In this document: piece by piece, positions 53,098-62,792 of the stretch
Layout: every line of letters begins with the position of its first letter
Numbering within the stretch: position 1 is the stretch's first letter
Assembly (NCBI GenBank): GCA_019359325.1
Contig: JAHHHN010000006.1
Coordinates: 186,001 to 250,000, forward strand
Direction of reading: 5' to 3'
DNA length: 64,000 nt
From: Mojavia pulchra JT2-VF2
Lineage (GTDB): Bacteria > Cyanobacteriota > Cyanobacteriia > Cyanobacteriales > Nostocaceae
Position numbers and translations under genes: made by a program
The notes under the pieces: model-generated
Seen by the model: only the letters and a program-made list of their open reading frames with translations
What the model was told of the DNA's origin: nothing
Database searches by the model: none

Positions 53098-53757
53098 TCA
53101 CTGATATAGTGCCAAAGCATTTTCGCGTAAAATTGCAGTAGCGATCGCCTCGGCTTCACTCGCAGTAATATCTGTATCTTGAATCGCTTCTTCTAGCACT
53201 TCTCCTAATAGTCGGCGTCCCCATTTTGCGCCTAAGTAATATAATTCTGGAATTGAGTGAGCATCAGAGGAATACATCAGTTTGCTGGTAGGAGCCAATT
53301 CCAACAATTGCCGTATTGCCTCCCGCATCCCAGATACGCTTAAAGATGGGATTGCCAAACCGAAATCTAAATAAACTTGGGGATAGACAGAAGCTAAATA
53401 TCCAGCTTCCCGCATAAACGGATAAGCAGCATGTAACAATACCAGAGGTGCATTTTGGTATTGGGGTAACTCTAAAAGCGATCGCAAATGAAGAGCATTG
53501 GCTAATCGCAAATCTCAATCAGGATCGCCAAACCCAGTATGTAATTGCAGTGGTAATTTATATTTAGCCGCAATTAATAAAGCCTGTTGCAGTAAAAAAT
53601 CAATTAGGGGTTTGTCAACTAGACGCAGTAGTTGATTATTAAACTGTTGTTTTAGTTTGTAAAAATGAGATGCTGCAACTTCAAACGCCACAGGTTGAAC
53701 ATCCAAACCAGTACGGTAACAAACAATGCTCTTAAAACCCACAACTCCAGATTTCTA
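53098..53757 (-). pseudogene. Amidohydrolase, truncated at the 5' end with an in-frame stop
   Basis: Two pieces in one frame match the C-terminal half of an amidohydrolase-2 family protein: [15 protein letters not shown]...LPLQLHTGFGDPD, then TGA at 53515-53517, then DLRLANALHLRSLLELPQYQ and APLVLLHAAYPFMREAGYLA, with a metal-site Asp/His segment KLMYSSDAHSIPEL. The N-terminal half of the enzyme is absent. Upstream, directly joined, is a glutamine-synthetase-like N-terminus (see next entry). The stop could be restored by one base change. Confidence 0.82.
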
Positions 53758-53875
53758 TATGAACAGCTTTCCCGCGAATTATGTTGGCGTTATCGCACCA
53801 GAGAATGCGGACAAATTTAACACCAGTTTCCTCAAGGGATTTTCTGATTTTCTTAAATGTATGATGTTCAGCCAT
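53752..53875 (-). pseudogene. Glutamine synthetase-like N-terminal fragment
   Basis: From ATG 53875 the frame reads [20 protein letters not shown], then [19 protein letters not shown], matching the N-terminus of glutamine synthetase-like proteins, and runs out near the amidohydrolase junction (stop TAA at 53732-53734). The rest of the gene is absent. Amidohydrolase and GS-like domains are joined in FluG-type proteins and neighbouring in many bacteria, so this looks like a deletion that fused the head of one gene to the tail of the other. Confidence 0.7.
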
Positions 53876-54078
53876 CGCTCAGACCATCCTGTGGTTAAAT
53901 CAGTGAAAAGTGCTCAGTTAGCAGTTACTAGGTAAAGGCTGGGGATGAGCTATACCACCTGAAACCTACCACCTATTTTGAGGTGCGAACAGATAAAGGA
54001 CAATAAAAGCTGACAACTGTTAACTGATAGCTTACTGATGTATGATGACAGCGACACTACCTTTCTGAGGAGAGACAG

Positions 54079-54726
54079 GTGAGCATTTATCTCGACTCGG
54101 CAATTATCGCAGAAGCTCAAGCTGCTAGAAAATTAGGCTGGGTAAAAGGCATCACAACCAACCCAACGCTTTTGGCTAAAAGTGATTTACCAGTAGAGAC
54201 AACACTTAAAAAACTGGCAGAGTTGACTACAGGCCCCTTGTTTTATCAGCTGATGTCGTCTGACTTTGATGGAATGCTGGCGGAAGGGCGCGCAGCTTTT
54301 CAACTGATTGGACACCCAACTATATTGAAGATTCCAGCATCGTTAGTTGGCTTTCAGGTAGTTGCTGAATTGGCAGGAGAAATTCCCTGTGCGGTAACGG
54401 GAATATATAGTGCATCCCAAGCAGCTGTAGCAAAAGAAGCGGATGCAAAATATGCGATCGCCTATGTTAATCGAGCTACTAGACTTTTAGGTGATGGAGT
54501 GGGTTTGGTGCGGCAAATCGCTAGTATGGTCACAGGCAGCAATACAGAAATCATGGCGGCTAGCATCAAATCTCCCGAAGAAGCAGTGGCATCCTTACAA
54601 GCTGGTGCCCATCATCTCACCTTACCTTTGGGTATGTTGCAAGCTATGACCACTCATGAACTCTCCCTGCAAACGATTGATGAATTTGCCAAAAATGGAT
54701 GTGGCATTTTACAGCCAATCGCTTGA
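54079..54726 (+). CDS. fsa: Transaldolase / fructose-6-phosphate aldolase family protein
   Basis: 215 residues from GTG 54079, preceded by GAGGAGAG. Schiff-base Lys K84 in HPTILKIPAS; N-terminal IYLDSA and GITTNPTLLAKS, later CAVTGIYSASQA and EIMAASIKSPEEA. This is the small transaldolase class (MipB/TalC/Fsa); whether it is a transaldolase or an aldolase for fructose 6-phosphate cannot be decided by sequence alone. Terminator follows at 54778. Confidence 0.85.
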   Translation: MSIYLDSAIIAEAQAARKLGWVKGITTNPTLLAKSDLPVETTLKKLAELTTGPLFYQLMSSDFDGMLAEGRAAFQLIGHPTILKIPASLVGFQVVAELAGEIPCAVTGIYSASQAAVAKEADAKYAIAYVNRATRLLGDGVGLVRQIASMVTGSNTEIMAASIKSPEEAVASLQAGAHHLTLPLGMLQAMTTHELSLQTIDEFAKNGCGILQPIA

Positions 54727-54777
54727 TGGCTGTATGCTCAAAGGGTGTGTTGTTTTTGTTTGAATCGTATTTAATTC

Positions 54778-54817
54778 CACCCTGTTGCCAATGTCTTCTG
54801 GTAGCGGGTGTTTTTTT
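54778..54817 (+). terminator. Terminator of the fsa-like gene
   Basis: CACCC (54778-54782) pairs with GGGTG (54806-54810), extended by an inner GTTGCCA/TGGTAGC stem, and is followed by seven T. Confidence 0.65.
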
Positions 54818-54960
54818 GCCACAGCATTAAGGATGTAAATTCAGCAATCGCTCTATGCTGTCTTATAAAACTAAATCTTATATTAGTATCAAAATTGACG
54901 CTGTAGCAAGCGCCACCATAACAAGATTAGGATAGAATTAGAGCGCTTTTCGAGAAAAAA

Positions 54961-55173
54961 ATGGCAGAAAAAATCACAGCTGTATTTGATGGTAAAGTAT
55001 TTTATCCTACCGAAGCAATGGCACTACCAGCCAATACTCGTGTGCGGCTAACTATTGAAATTTTACCGCCTGATAAACAAGAAAGTGTATCATTTATAAT
55101 GTCTGCGCGATCGCTCAAACTATCGGGGCCGCCTAATTGGGCTGCCAACATCGATAAATATAAATATTTGTAA
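54961..55173 (+). CDS. AF2212/DUF104-type antitoxin
   Basis: 70 residues: ITAVFDGKVFYPTEAMALPA followed by NTRVRLTIE, typical of the small AbrB-like DUF104 antitoxins paired with PIN toxins. The PIN gene starts 17 bp downstream. Confidence 0.72.
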   Translation: MAEKITAVFDGKVFYPTEAMALPANTRVRLTIEILPPDKQESVSFIMSARSLKLSGPPNWAANIDKYKYL

Positions 55174-55189
55174 GGTATAAAAACTCAGC

Positions 55190-55615
55190 ATGAGGTCTGA
55201 AGTCTTTCTTGATACATCCTTTGCGATCGCCTTGTCTGCACCACAAGATGCCTTGCATCAACGAGCTGTTCATCTAGCTGAACTTTTAGAAACGGCAGGT
55301 ACACGCTTGGTGACAACACAAGCAGTGATGCTAGAAATTGGCAATGTTTTATCTAAACAACCGTTACGTCATGGTGCAGTCATATTATTAAATGCTCTAG
55401 CAGCAGACTCTAAGGTAGAAATTGTACCGTTATCTCAAGAACTCTATGACAGAGCTTTCCAGCTATATTGCGAAAGATCTGAAAAAGAGTGGGGGTTTAG
55501 TGATTGTGTATCTTTTATTGTAATGGAGTATAGTGGAATTACTGAATCTCTGACTGCCAACGAGCATTTTCAGCAAGCAGGATTTCGAGCATTACTGCGA
55601 GAAGAGTTGATTTAG
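55190..55615 (+). CDS. VapC-type PIN-domain toxin
   Basis: 141 residues. Asp in VFLDTSFAIAL, Glu in AVMLEIGNVL, Asp in GFSDCVSFIVM and the end ESLTANEHFQQAGF mark the PIN family that pairs with DUF104 antitoxins. The pair is probably self-regulated and unconnected to the flanking genes. Confidence 0.85.
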   Translation: MRSEVFLDTSFAIALSAPQDALHQRAVHLAELLETAGTRLVTTQAVMLEIGNVLSKQPLRHGAVILLNALAADSKVEIVPLSQELYDRAFQLYCERSEKEWGFSDCVSFIVMEYSGITESLTANEHFQQAGFRALLREELI

Positions 55616-55669
55616 TTATAAGGGCTGAGTGCTGAGCCTTGAGTGCTGGGTATAGTTTTCTTCTCTGCT

Positions 55670-55712
55670 CCCCCAATGCCCAATCCCCAATGCCCAATCC
55701 CCAATGCCCAAT
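55670..55712. repeat. CCCAATG/CCCAATC heptamer repeat
   Basis: Tandem CCCCAAT-type heptamers between the VapC gene and the NDH-2 gene, the complement of the GGGGATT type. Confidence 0.8.
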
Positions 55713-55837
55713 CCATTGTAATTTTGCTCACTTTAAAGATTTTGTTATTTGTCCAAGATAAACAGAAATAAATATGACAATTTTGATACAAATTTGTTAA
55801 GAATAATTACATTAAGTAACGCAAGGAAATATTTATT

Positions 55838-57196
55838 ATGGTTGATTCACTTGACAAACAGCCATTACATCAGGTTGTTATAGTTGGTGGAGGCTTTGGA
55901 GGGCTATATGCGGCAAAAACACTTGCCAAGGCTCCGGTCAACGTTACACTTATAGATAAACGCAACTTTCATTTATTTCAACCACTGCTGTACCAAGTCG
56001 CCACAGGTACTTTATCACCAGCCGATATTTCCTCACCTCTGCGATCGGTACTTAGCAAGAGCAAAAATACAAAAGTGCTGCTGGGAGCAGTAGATGATAT
56101 TGATCCACAAGCGCAAAAAGTTTTAGTAGGCGACGAAGCGATACCTTACGATACGTTAATTCTTGCTACAGGCGCGAAACATTCTTATTTTGGTAAAGAT
56201 GACTGGGAAGAATTTGCACCAGGATTAAAAACCGTGGAAGATGCTATAGAAATGCGTCGCCGGATTTTTACAGCATTTGAAGCAGCAGAAAAAGAAACCG
56301 ATCCAGCCAAACGCCGTGCTTGGTTAACTTTTATAATTGTTGGTGGTGGCCCTACAGGCGTAGAATTAGCAGGTGCGATCGCAGAGCTAGCATACCAAAC
56401 CCTAAAAGAAGATTTCCGCAACATTGATACATCTGAAGCCAGAATTTTACTATTAGAAGGTATGGATCGCATCCTGCCACCATTTGCACCTGAATTATCG
56501 CAAGAAGCAGAAAAATCTCTCAAGGGATTGGGTGTAATTGTTCAAACAAAAACACTAGTAACCAATATTGAAAATGACATCGTTACCATCAGACAAGGCG
56601 ATGATATACGAGAAATTGCCTCAAAAACAATATTATGGGCTGCGGGTGTAAAAGCTTCACCGATGGGAAAAGTCTTAGCAGAACGCACAGGTGCTGAACT
56701 TGATCGTGCAGGAAGAGTTGTTGTTGAAGCAGACTTAAGCGTTAAGGGATACTCTAATATTTTTGTAATTGGCGATTTAGCAAACTTTTCTCATCAAAAT
56801 GGAAAACCTCTACCTGGTGTAGCTCCAGTAGCCAAGCAAGAAGGAGAATATGTTGCGGCATTAATTCAACAACGGCTTAAAGATAATGTTTTGCCACCAT
56901 TTAATTACACTGACCATGGTAGTTTAGCGATGATTGGGCAAAATTCTGCCGTTGTAGATTTAGGTTTTATCAAGCTGAAGGGTTTCTTTGCATGGCTTTT
57001 TTGGCTTGTGATTCACATCTACTTTTTAATTGAGTTTGATAACAAATTAGTAGTAATGATTCAGTGGGCATGGAACTCTATCACCCGCAATCGTGGAGCC
57101 AGATTGATTACAGGTCAAGAATCGCCTGTGCCAATAGGAGATAATAGTAAAAGCTATTACTCTCCAGAAGAAAGGAGACAACCAATTAACGTTTAG
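55838..57196 (+). CDS. ndb: Type II NADH dehydrogenase (NDH-2)
   Basis: 452 residues. FAD site VVIVGGGFGGLYAAKTLAKA, NAD site FIIVGGGPTGVELAGAIAEL, and VIGDLANFSHQNGKPLPGVA, typical of NDH-2. A C-terminal hydrophobic stretch (GFFAWLFWLVIHIYFLIEF) anchors it to the membrane. Oxidises NAD(P)H and reduces quinone without proton pumping. Monocistronic; the downstream kinase is convergent. Confidence 0.92.
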   Translation: MVDSLDKQPLHQVVIVGGGFGGLYAAKTLAKAPVNVTLIDKRNFHLFQPLLYQVATGTLSPADISSPLRSVLSKSKNTKVLLGAVDDIDPQAQKVLVGDEAIPYDTLILATGAKHSYFGKDDWEEFAPGLKTVEDAIEMRRRIFTAFEAAEKETDPAKRRAWLTFIIVGGGPTGVELAGAIAELAYQTLKEDFRNIDTSEARILLLEGMDRILPPFAPELSQEAEKSLKGLGVIVQTKTLVTNIENDIVTIRQGDDIREIASKTILWAAGVKASPMGKVLAERTGAELDRAGRVVVEADLSVKGYSNIFVIGDLANFSHQNGKPLPGVAPVAKQEGEYVAALIQQRLKDNVLPPFNYTDHGSLAMIGQNSAVVDLGFIKLKGFFAWLFWLVIHIYFLIEFDNKLVVMIQWAWNSITRNRGARLITGQESPVPIGDNSKSYYSPEERRQPINV

Positions 57197-57294
57197 TAAT
57201 CAGTTAATAGTGAACAGTGAACAGTTATCAGCCTGTTCACTGATTTAATAAATAATCATCAATAAATAACTAATCAGCCACAGCTATTAATTAA

Positions 57295-58424
57295 CTAATT
57301 AATTTCAATTGGCAAGCTGACAATAAATGTTGTGCCTACTCGCAATTTACTAACAAAAGAAATTTCTCCGCCGTGTAAATCTACATAATGTTTTACAATT
57401 GCCAGCCCTAAACCACTTCCTGGTATCTTGCCTACATTACTGCCTCTTTGAAAAGAATTGAACAAGTTTTCTTGATCAGCTTCTGGAATTCCAATACCCT
57501 CATCTTGAATCCGGAAAACAACTTCTCCTTGGACATAAAAAAGTTCAAACCGTATTATGCCACCTGTGGGGGAATATTTAACAGCATTGAACAGCAAATT
57601 GGTGAGAATATGGCGCAGCATTTTTTCATCTAAGCTGACCATCTGCGGATTTTGCATGGCCATTCTACCTGCAATTATACGGTTTCCTTGAATTGTGAAT
57701 ATACTATTATGATTTTCGCTTGCAGCAAGTTGAACGTCTAACACTAAATCTTGGCAAAATTTTTCTAAATCCATTGGTGCTAGAGTACGCTCTGATTTAC
57801 CTACTTCTGCTTTGCTTATCAACAAAACATCGCTCAATAAATGATCGAGATGCTTAACAGATTTCTGAATATTATGAATATATTCGTTTTTTTATCTTCA
57901 TTTAATTTATAGCTATGATTTGCTAGTAATTCAGTATAAGCAAAAATATTACTCAAAGGATTCCGAAACTCGTGACTAACCATAGAAACAAATTGGTTCT
58001 TAATTTTTATATCCTCTTTTTCTTTTTCTAAGGCTTCACGCATCACAATTTCTGTTTGATGCTTATTCAAAGCAATTTCAATAGTAGTAATTAATTGTGT
58101 TTCTTCAAAGGGTTTAAGTAAATATCCGAATGGCTGCGTAGTTTTAGCTTTCTGCAAGTTATTTTGGTCTGAATAAGCGGTCAGATAAACGACTGGTATA
58201 TTAAAGCGATCGCGTATTACCGCAGCCGCTTCTATACCGTTCATATCGCCTCTCAGCATCACATCCATCAAAACTAAATCTGGACGAAATTTTGCTGCTT
58301 GTTCAATCGCTTTTTCTCCATAACTAGCAATTGCTGGTACAGTATATCCAGCATTTTCTAGACATTTTTTAATATCAGATGCAATAATTATCTCGTTTTC
58401 AACAACCAAAATTTTTTCTTTCAT
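57295..58424 (-). pseudogene. Receiver-histidine kinase split by a -1 frameshift at a 7-A run
   Basis: The 5' part has a receiver domain (KILVVENEIIIASD; phosphoacceptor Asp in PDLVLMDVMLRGD) followed by a HisKA domain with H-box VSMVSHEFRNPLSN. It then leaves frame at AAAAAAA (57887-57893 on the plus strand). In the -1 frame the protein continues EYIHNIQKSVKHLDHLLSDV into a full HATPase domain (NLLFNAVKYS, DEGIGIPE, GSGLGLAIVKHYVDLHGG). With eight A the two parts form one hybrid kinase of about 376 residues. Possible causes: mutation, transcript slippage, or sequence error. The start ATG 58424 (MKEKILVVEN) is the family-like one. Confidence 0.8.
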
Positions 58425-58445
58425 TAGGCTACATTGATGATGCAA

Positions 58446-58824
58446 GTTGAAATTTGATAAGTTACTGTTGAAAATAATAATGATTGAATTTATGGTTTAT
58501 AACGCCTATAATTGCCAAATTCGGCAGATATAAGTTGGAATATAGCAATTACTGTAGTTAAATTAAGTCATAATTATTATTATTACTTCAGTAGTAATAC
58601 TTAAATAGGTTTGTATGTTTTTAAGTTAAGTTTAAAACTTAATGATTTAGAATAATCATACGCAGGGATGAGAGAAGAGATTTTGGAGGCGTTTGGCAGT
58701 ATTCCTGTGTATGGGAAATTTTGCAATAGCCTTGAGTTACAAGAAATTACTCAGGACTTATGAATCAAAACTTTTTTGGTGAGGTTAGCCAGTAAATTAG
58801 ATGTAGGGCGTAAAAAATAAACTG
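58446..58824. other. Spacer upstream of glcE
   Basis: About 380 bp, AT-rich. No gene or clear motif seen; divergent promoters of the hybrid kinase and glcE are expected here. Confidence 0.35.
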
Positions 58825-60111
58825 ATGAAAGCGATCGCTTCTTGTCTTGCATCTATCATTGACGAAGAAAATAGTGTCAATCTTTGGGAAAATATTGAAC
58901 CCACTCAAAAAGAACTACTCACACAGGCAATGGCTTCTGGAACCCATCCGAGTTGTATTGTCTATCCTCACACCCAGGAACAACTAGCGGCTGTCATTGC
59001 AGAAGCACACCGTCAAAATTGGCGCGTCCTACCCTGCGGTAGTAGTAGTAAACTCAGCTGGGGTGGTTTAGCTCAAAACATTGATGTAGTAGTCAGTACA
59101 GAACGCATCAATCGCCTCATTGAACATGCAGTCGGCGATTTGACTGTCACAGTAGAAGCGGGAATGAAGTTCTCTCATCTTCAAACTATGTTGGCAAAGT
59201 CTCGCCAGTTTCTCGCCTTAGACCCGACTGCACCAGAATTAGCCACCATTGGCGGCATTGTCGCTACAGGTGATACAGGTTCCTTACGGCAACGTTTTGG
59301 CAGCGTGCGTGACCAACTGCTGGGTATTACCTTTGTGCGTGCCGATGGACAAATTGCCAAAGCTGGAGGACGAGTAGTCAAAAATGTTGCCGGATACGAT
59401 TTAATGAAATTGTTTACTGGATCTTATGGCACATTAGGTATTATCACTCAAGTAACTTTTCGGGTTTATCCCCAACAAGAGACATCAGGAACTGTGGTAT
59501 TAACTGGAACCGCAGAAGCTATATCCCAAGCGGCTGGTACTCTTAGAGGTTCTGCTTTAACACCAACCCAAGCCGATTTATTATCAACTAAACTAGTATC
59601 TAGCTTAGGCTTGGGCAAAGGCTTAGGATTAATTGCTCGCTTCCAAAGTATTAGCGAGAGTGTTGATGAACAGTCCAATCGGCTTCTGGAAGTTGGACAT
59701 AAATTGGGCTTAGATGGGGCAATTTATTCAGCAGCAAATGAGGCTAATCTATGGCAGAGATTGCCAGAGCAAATGCAATCTTCTCACACAAAGTCTGTAA
59801 TTAGCTGCAAAATAGGAGTATTACCTGCTGCGGCTGTGGAGATTTTATCTCAAGTGGAAATAGGTTTAATTCATATTAGTAGTGGTTTGGGAGTTTTACA
59901 GTTTGATAGTCAAAATCAGGTTTTAAAATTACGTGATATCTGTCAACGCTATAGTGGTTTTCTCTCTATTTTGGCAGCACCAGTGACAGTGAAACAAAAG
60001 ATTGATGTTTGGGGATATACAGGTAATGCTTTGCAGTTGATGCGTGGTATTAAAGCACAATTTGATGACAAAAATATTTTAAGTCCTGGTCGGTTTGTAG
60101 GTGGGATTTAA
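58825..60111 (+). CDS. glcE: Glycolate oxidase/dehydrogenase subunit GlcE (FAD-binding)
   Basis: 428 residues. FAD-binding PCMH motifs: CGSSSKLSWGGLAQNIDVVV, TIGGIVATGDTGSLRQRFGSVRD and GRVVKNVAGYDLMKLF, as in GlcE/GlcD. Together with GlcF it oxidises photorespiratory glycolate to glyoxylate. The catalytic GlcD subunit is not in the window. It precedes glcF with a 150-bp repeat-containing spacer. Confidence 0.88.
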   Translation: MKAIASCLASIIDEENSVNLWENIEPTQKELLTQAMASGTHPSCIVYPHTQEQLAAVIAEAHRQNWRVLPCGSSSKLSWGGLAQNIDVVVSTERINRLIEHAVGDLTVTVEAGMKFSHLQTMLAKSRQFLALDPTAPELATIGGIVATGDTGSLRQRFGSVRDQLLGITFVRADGQIAKAGGRVVKNVAGYDLMKLFTGSYGTLGIITQVTFRVYPQQETSGTVVLTGTAEAISQAAGTLRGSALTPTQADLLSTKLVSSLGLGKGLGLIARFQSISESVDEQSNRLLEVGHKLGLDGAIYSAANEANLWQRLPEQMQSSHTKSVISCKIGVLPAAAVEILSQVEIGLIHISSGLGVLQFDSQNQVLKLRDICQRYSGFLSILAAPVTVKQKIDVWGYTGNALQLMRGIKAQFDDKNILSPGRFVGGI

Positions 60112-60261
60112 GAAACGAACCACAGAGATATACAGAGAAGTTGTGGTGTGGTGAGCCCAGCACTGCGGGAGGGATTCCCTCCGCAGGTGACTGGCGAACC
60201 CGAAGGGGTTCCCTGCGCCCTTGCAAACTTCGAGAGGACTCAGAGGGGAAAAGAGGAAATT
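60112..60261. repeat. Repeat-rich spacer between glcE and glcF
   Basis: Contains the palindrome GGAGGGATTCCCTCC and GCGAACCCGAAGGGGTTCCC, both of the dispersed palindromic type. A spacer of 150 bp separates genes that are normally closely linked, so repeat insertion into the operon is likely. Confidence 0.55.
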
Positions 60262-61626
60262 ATGCAAGCTTCAGAAAATTCTGTTAATAATACGGCTAGT
60301 TTGAAGAATTTACATGGATTTGATGGCAGCCATCCGCCGGAACCAAAGTTAATTGATAGTTGTGTGCATTGTGGATTTTGTCTTTCGACTTGTCCCAGTT
60401 ATCGAGTGCTGGGCAAAGAGATGGATTCTCCGAGAGGACGCATCTATTTAATGGATGCAATTAATGAAGGTGAGATTGCACTTAATAATGCTACAGTAGA
60501 ACATTTTGATTCTTGTTTGGGATGTCTTGCTTGTGTGACAACTTGTCCTTCTGGTGTGCAGTATGACAAGTTAATTTCTGCAACTCGTCACCAAGTTGAA
60601 CGGAATTACACCCGCAGTTTACCAGATAAATTGATTCGTCAACTGATATTTTCTCTATTTCCCTATCCCAACCTTTTACGCGTTTTACTAGTACCATTGT
60701 TGGTTTATCAAAAGTTGGGTTTTTCTAAATTATTTCGCGCCACGAAGTTACTTAATTATGTATCTCCACGCTTGGCAGCAATGGAATCAATTCTGCCCAA
60801 AGTTACGCTGAAATCCTTTGGAAGCAATTTGCCAGATATCATTCCAGCGCAAAGCGAGAAGCGCTACAGAGTTGGGGTGATTTTAGGGTGTGTGCAACGG
60901 CTGTTTTTCTCACCAGTCAATGAGGCTACAGTGCGGGTGTTAACGGCAAATGGTTGTGAGGTTGTGATTCCAAAATCTCAAGGTTGTTGTGCGGCGCTTC
61001 CCGAACACCAAGGACAGACAGCACAGGCTCAGGCTTTAGCAAGGCAGATGATTGATAGTTTTGCAAATACTAATGTAGATTTTGTAATTATTAATGCTGC
61101 TGGTTGTGGCCATACTTTGAAAGAATACGGTCATATTTTAGAAGATGACCTCGAATATCGAGAAAAGGCAAAAGAATTTGCAGCTAAGGTTAAAGATGCT
61201 CAAGAGTTTTTGGCAACTGTTGGGTTAACAGCAAAACTGTCACCATTAACTGATCAACCCTTGAATTTGGTTTATCAAGATGCTTGCCATTTATTACATG
61301 GACAGAAAATTAGTGTGCAACCGCGTCAGTTGCTGCGGCAAATTCCAGGAGTGAAGTTAAGAGAACCAATAGATGCAGCTTTATGTTGTGGTAGTGCCGG
61401 GGTTTATAATATGCTACAACCGGAAGTTGCTGAAGAATTGGGTCAGCAAAAGGTGCAGAATTTGCTGAATACTGGCGCTGATTTAATTGCTTCTGCTAAT
61501 CCCGGTTGTACATTGCAGATTACTAAGCATTTAAAATTGCAAGGTAAGAAAATTTCTGTAATCCACCCGATGGAGTTGTTAGATTATTCAATTCGGGGTG
61601 TGAAGTTGAAAGCATGGGGTGATTAA
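60262..61626 (+). CDS. glcF: Glycolate oxidase/dehydrogenase iron-sulfur subunit GlcF
   Basis: 454 residues from ATG 60262, preceded by GAGGAA; the longer frame begins in repeat sequence. Two ferredoxin motifs (CVHCGFCLSTCPSY, C34-C44; and CLGCLACVTTCPSG) bind [4Fe-4S] clusters, followed by two CCG domains (GCCAALPEHQG, YQDACHLLHGQ; LCCGSAGVY) that form the HdrB-like half. Transfers electrons from the flavin subunit. With glcE it forms the photorespiratory glycolate route. Confidence 0.92.
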   Translation: MQASENSVNNTASLKNLHGFDGSHPPEPKLIDSCVHCGFCLSTCPSYRVLGKEMDSPRGRIYLMDAINEGEIALNNATVEHFDSCLGCLACVTTCPSGVQYDKLISATRHQVERNYTRSLPDKLIRQLIFSLFPYPNLLRVLLVPLLVYQKLGFSKLFRATKLLNYVSPRLAAMESILPKVTLKSFGSNLPDIIPAQSEKRYRVGVILGCVQRLFFSPVNEATVRVLTANGCEVVIPKSQGCCAALPEHQGQTAQAQALARQMIDSFANTNVDFVIINAAGCGHTLKEYGHILEDDLEYREKAKEFAAKVKDAQEFLATVGLTAKLSPLTDQPLNLVYQDACHLLHGQKISVQPRQLLRQIPGVKLREPIDAALCCGSAGVYNMLQPEVAEELGQQKVQNLLNTGADLIASANPGCTLQITKHLKLQGKKISVIHPMELLDYSIRGVKLKAWGD

Positions 61627-61656
61627 AATCGCCTACCACTTCGCCAGGTATCAAGC

Positions 61657-61706
61657 CTGTTGTAATTCATAATTCAGAAATTAAGCTGTATTAAGAATTA
61701 CAACAG
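61657..61706. terminator. Bidirectional terminator-like inverted repeat between glcF and pstB
   Basis: CTGTTGTAATTC (61657-61668) and GAATTACAACAG (61695-61706) are perfectly complementary, in the convergent spacer of glcF and pstB. Confidence 0.55.
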
Positions 61707-61713
61707 TAAATAT

Positions 61714-62493
61714 TCAACCGAGACGTGCTAGAACATAGTCGCGGGTACGAGAATCAACGGCACTAGTAAAGATTTTATTTGTGGAACCAAATTCAACCAT
61801 GTGACCAATTCGATTTTCGTTGCTGTGGAAGAAAGCTGTAAAATCAGATACGCGAGCAACCTGCTGCATATTATGGCTAACAATTACAATTGTTAAGTCA
61901 TAACGCAAACTCTGAATCAAATCTTCAATTTTCATACTAGCGATCGCATCAAGACCAAAGCAAGGCTCATCCATTAAAATCACTCTTGGCTTGACCGCTA
62001 TAGCACGGGCAATGCAGAGTCGCTGTTGTTGACCGCCAGAGAGTTCTAAAGCAGATTTATGCAGCTTATTCTTTACTTCATCCCAGAGGTTGGCAGTTTT
62101 GATGGCAGATTCTACAATTCCATCTAGTTCTGCTTTTGGACGCCATCCTACTAGTTTTACCCCATAGGCAATATTGTCATAAACGCTCATGGGGAAAAGA
62201 TTTGGTTTTGGGAGTACCATACTAATTTGGCGGCGCACCCGATTTAAATTAACACGGCGCTCATAAATATTTTGACCAAAAAATTCTACTCTTCCTTCAA
62301 CTCGCACTTGTGCTTCTAATTCACTCATGCGATTGAGGGATTTCATAAAAGTAGACTTGCCACAACCACTAGGGCCAATAATTGCAGTGACTTTGTTCTG
62401 ATAAATATCTATTGAAACGCCTTCAAGTATTTTTTGAGTATCGTGATAAACATTGAGATTCTTAACTTTAATAGCTGGAATTGATTTACTCAT
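61714..62493 (-). CDS. pstB: Phosphate ABC transporter ATP-binding protein
   Basis: 259 residues. Walker A GPSGCGKST (40-48), signature LSGGQQQRLCIARAI, Walker B VILMDEPCFGLD and His in VIVSHNMQQVARV. ATPase of the Pst high-affinity phosphate importer. The EPCFGLDAIA after Walker B differs slightly from the common EPCSALDP. The membrane subunits pstC and pstA are not here; divergent pstS is 400 bp away. Confidence 0.92.
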   Translation of the reverse strand: MSKSIPAIKVKNLNVYHDTQKILEGVSIDIYQNKVTAIIGPSGCGKSTFMKSLNRMSELEAQVRVEGRVEFFGQNIYERRVNLNRVRRQISMVLPKPNLFPMSVYDNIAYGVKLVGWRPKAELDGIVESAIKTANLWDEVKNKLHKSALELSGGQQQRLCIARAIAVKPRVILMDEPCFGLDAIASMKIEDLIQSLRYDLTIVIVSHNMQQVARVSDFTAFFHSNENRIGHMVEFGSTNKIFTSAVDSRTRDYVLARLG

Positions 62494-62792
62494 GCTTGTA
62501 AAGCGTGTGATATAAAATTTAACTTAATAAATTACTAGGAATAGACAAAAATATGATGCTGTTATCAAGTTACTTTGGAAATTTAAAGCATAAGTGAGGT
62601 TGTTTACATAGTAGGAGATTCTTGAATTGCTAATGATATCTTTTCCTTCATTCATTACATCTATGTTTATGTAAAGAATCAATTTTCTTACCAAAGGTTT
62701 ATCATGATTATTTATTCTTGAAAATTAATCTCCAAATAACTACGAGTTAACTTTTATATTACCTGAATAAGTCAAATTTGTTGCAGTGAACA

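Noticed and set aside
53726-53935. 69-codon plus-strand frame
   Set aside because: It is the complement of the glutamine synthetase-like fragment on the minus strand, which has clear family similarity.
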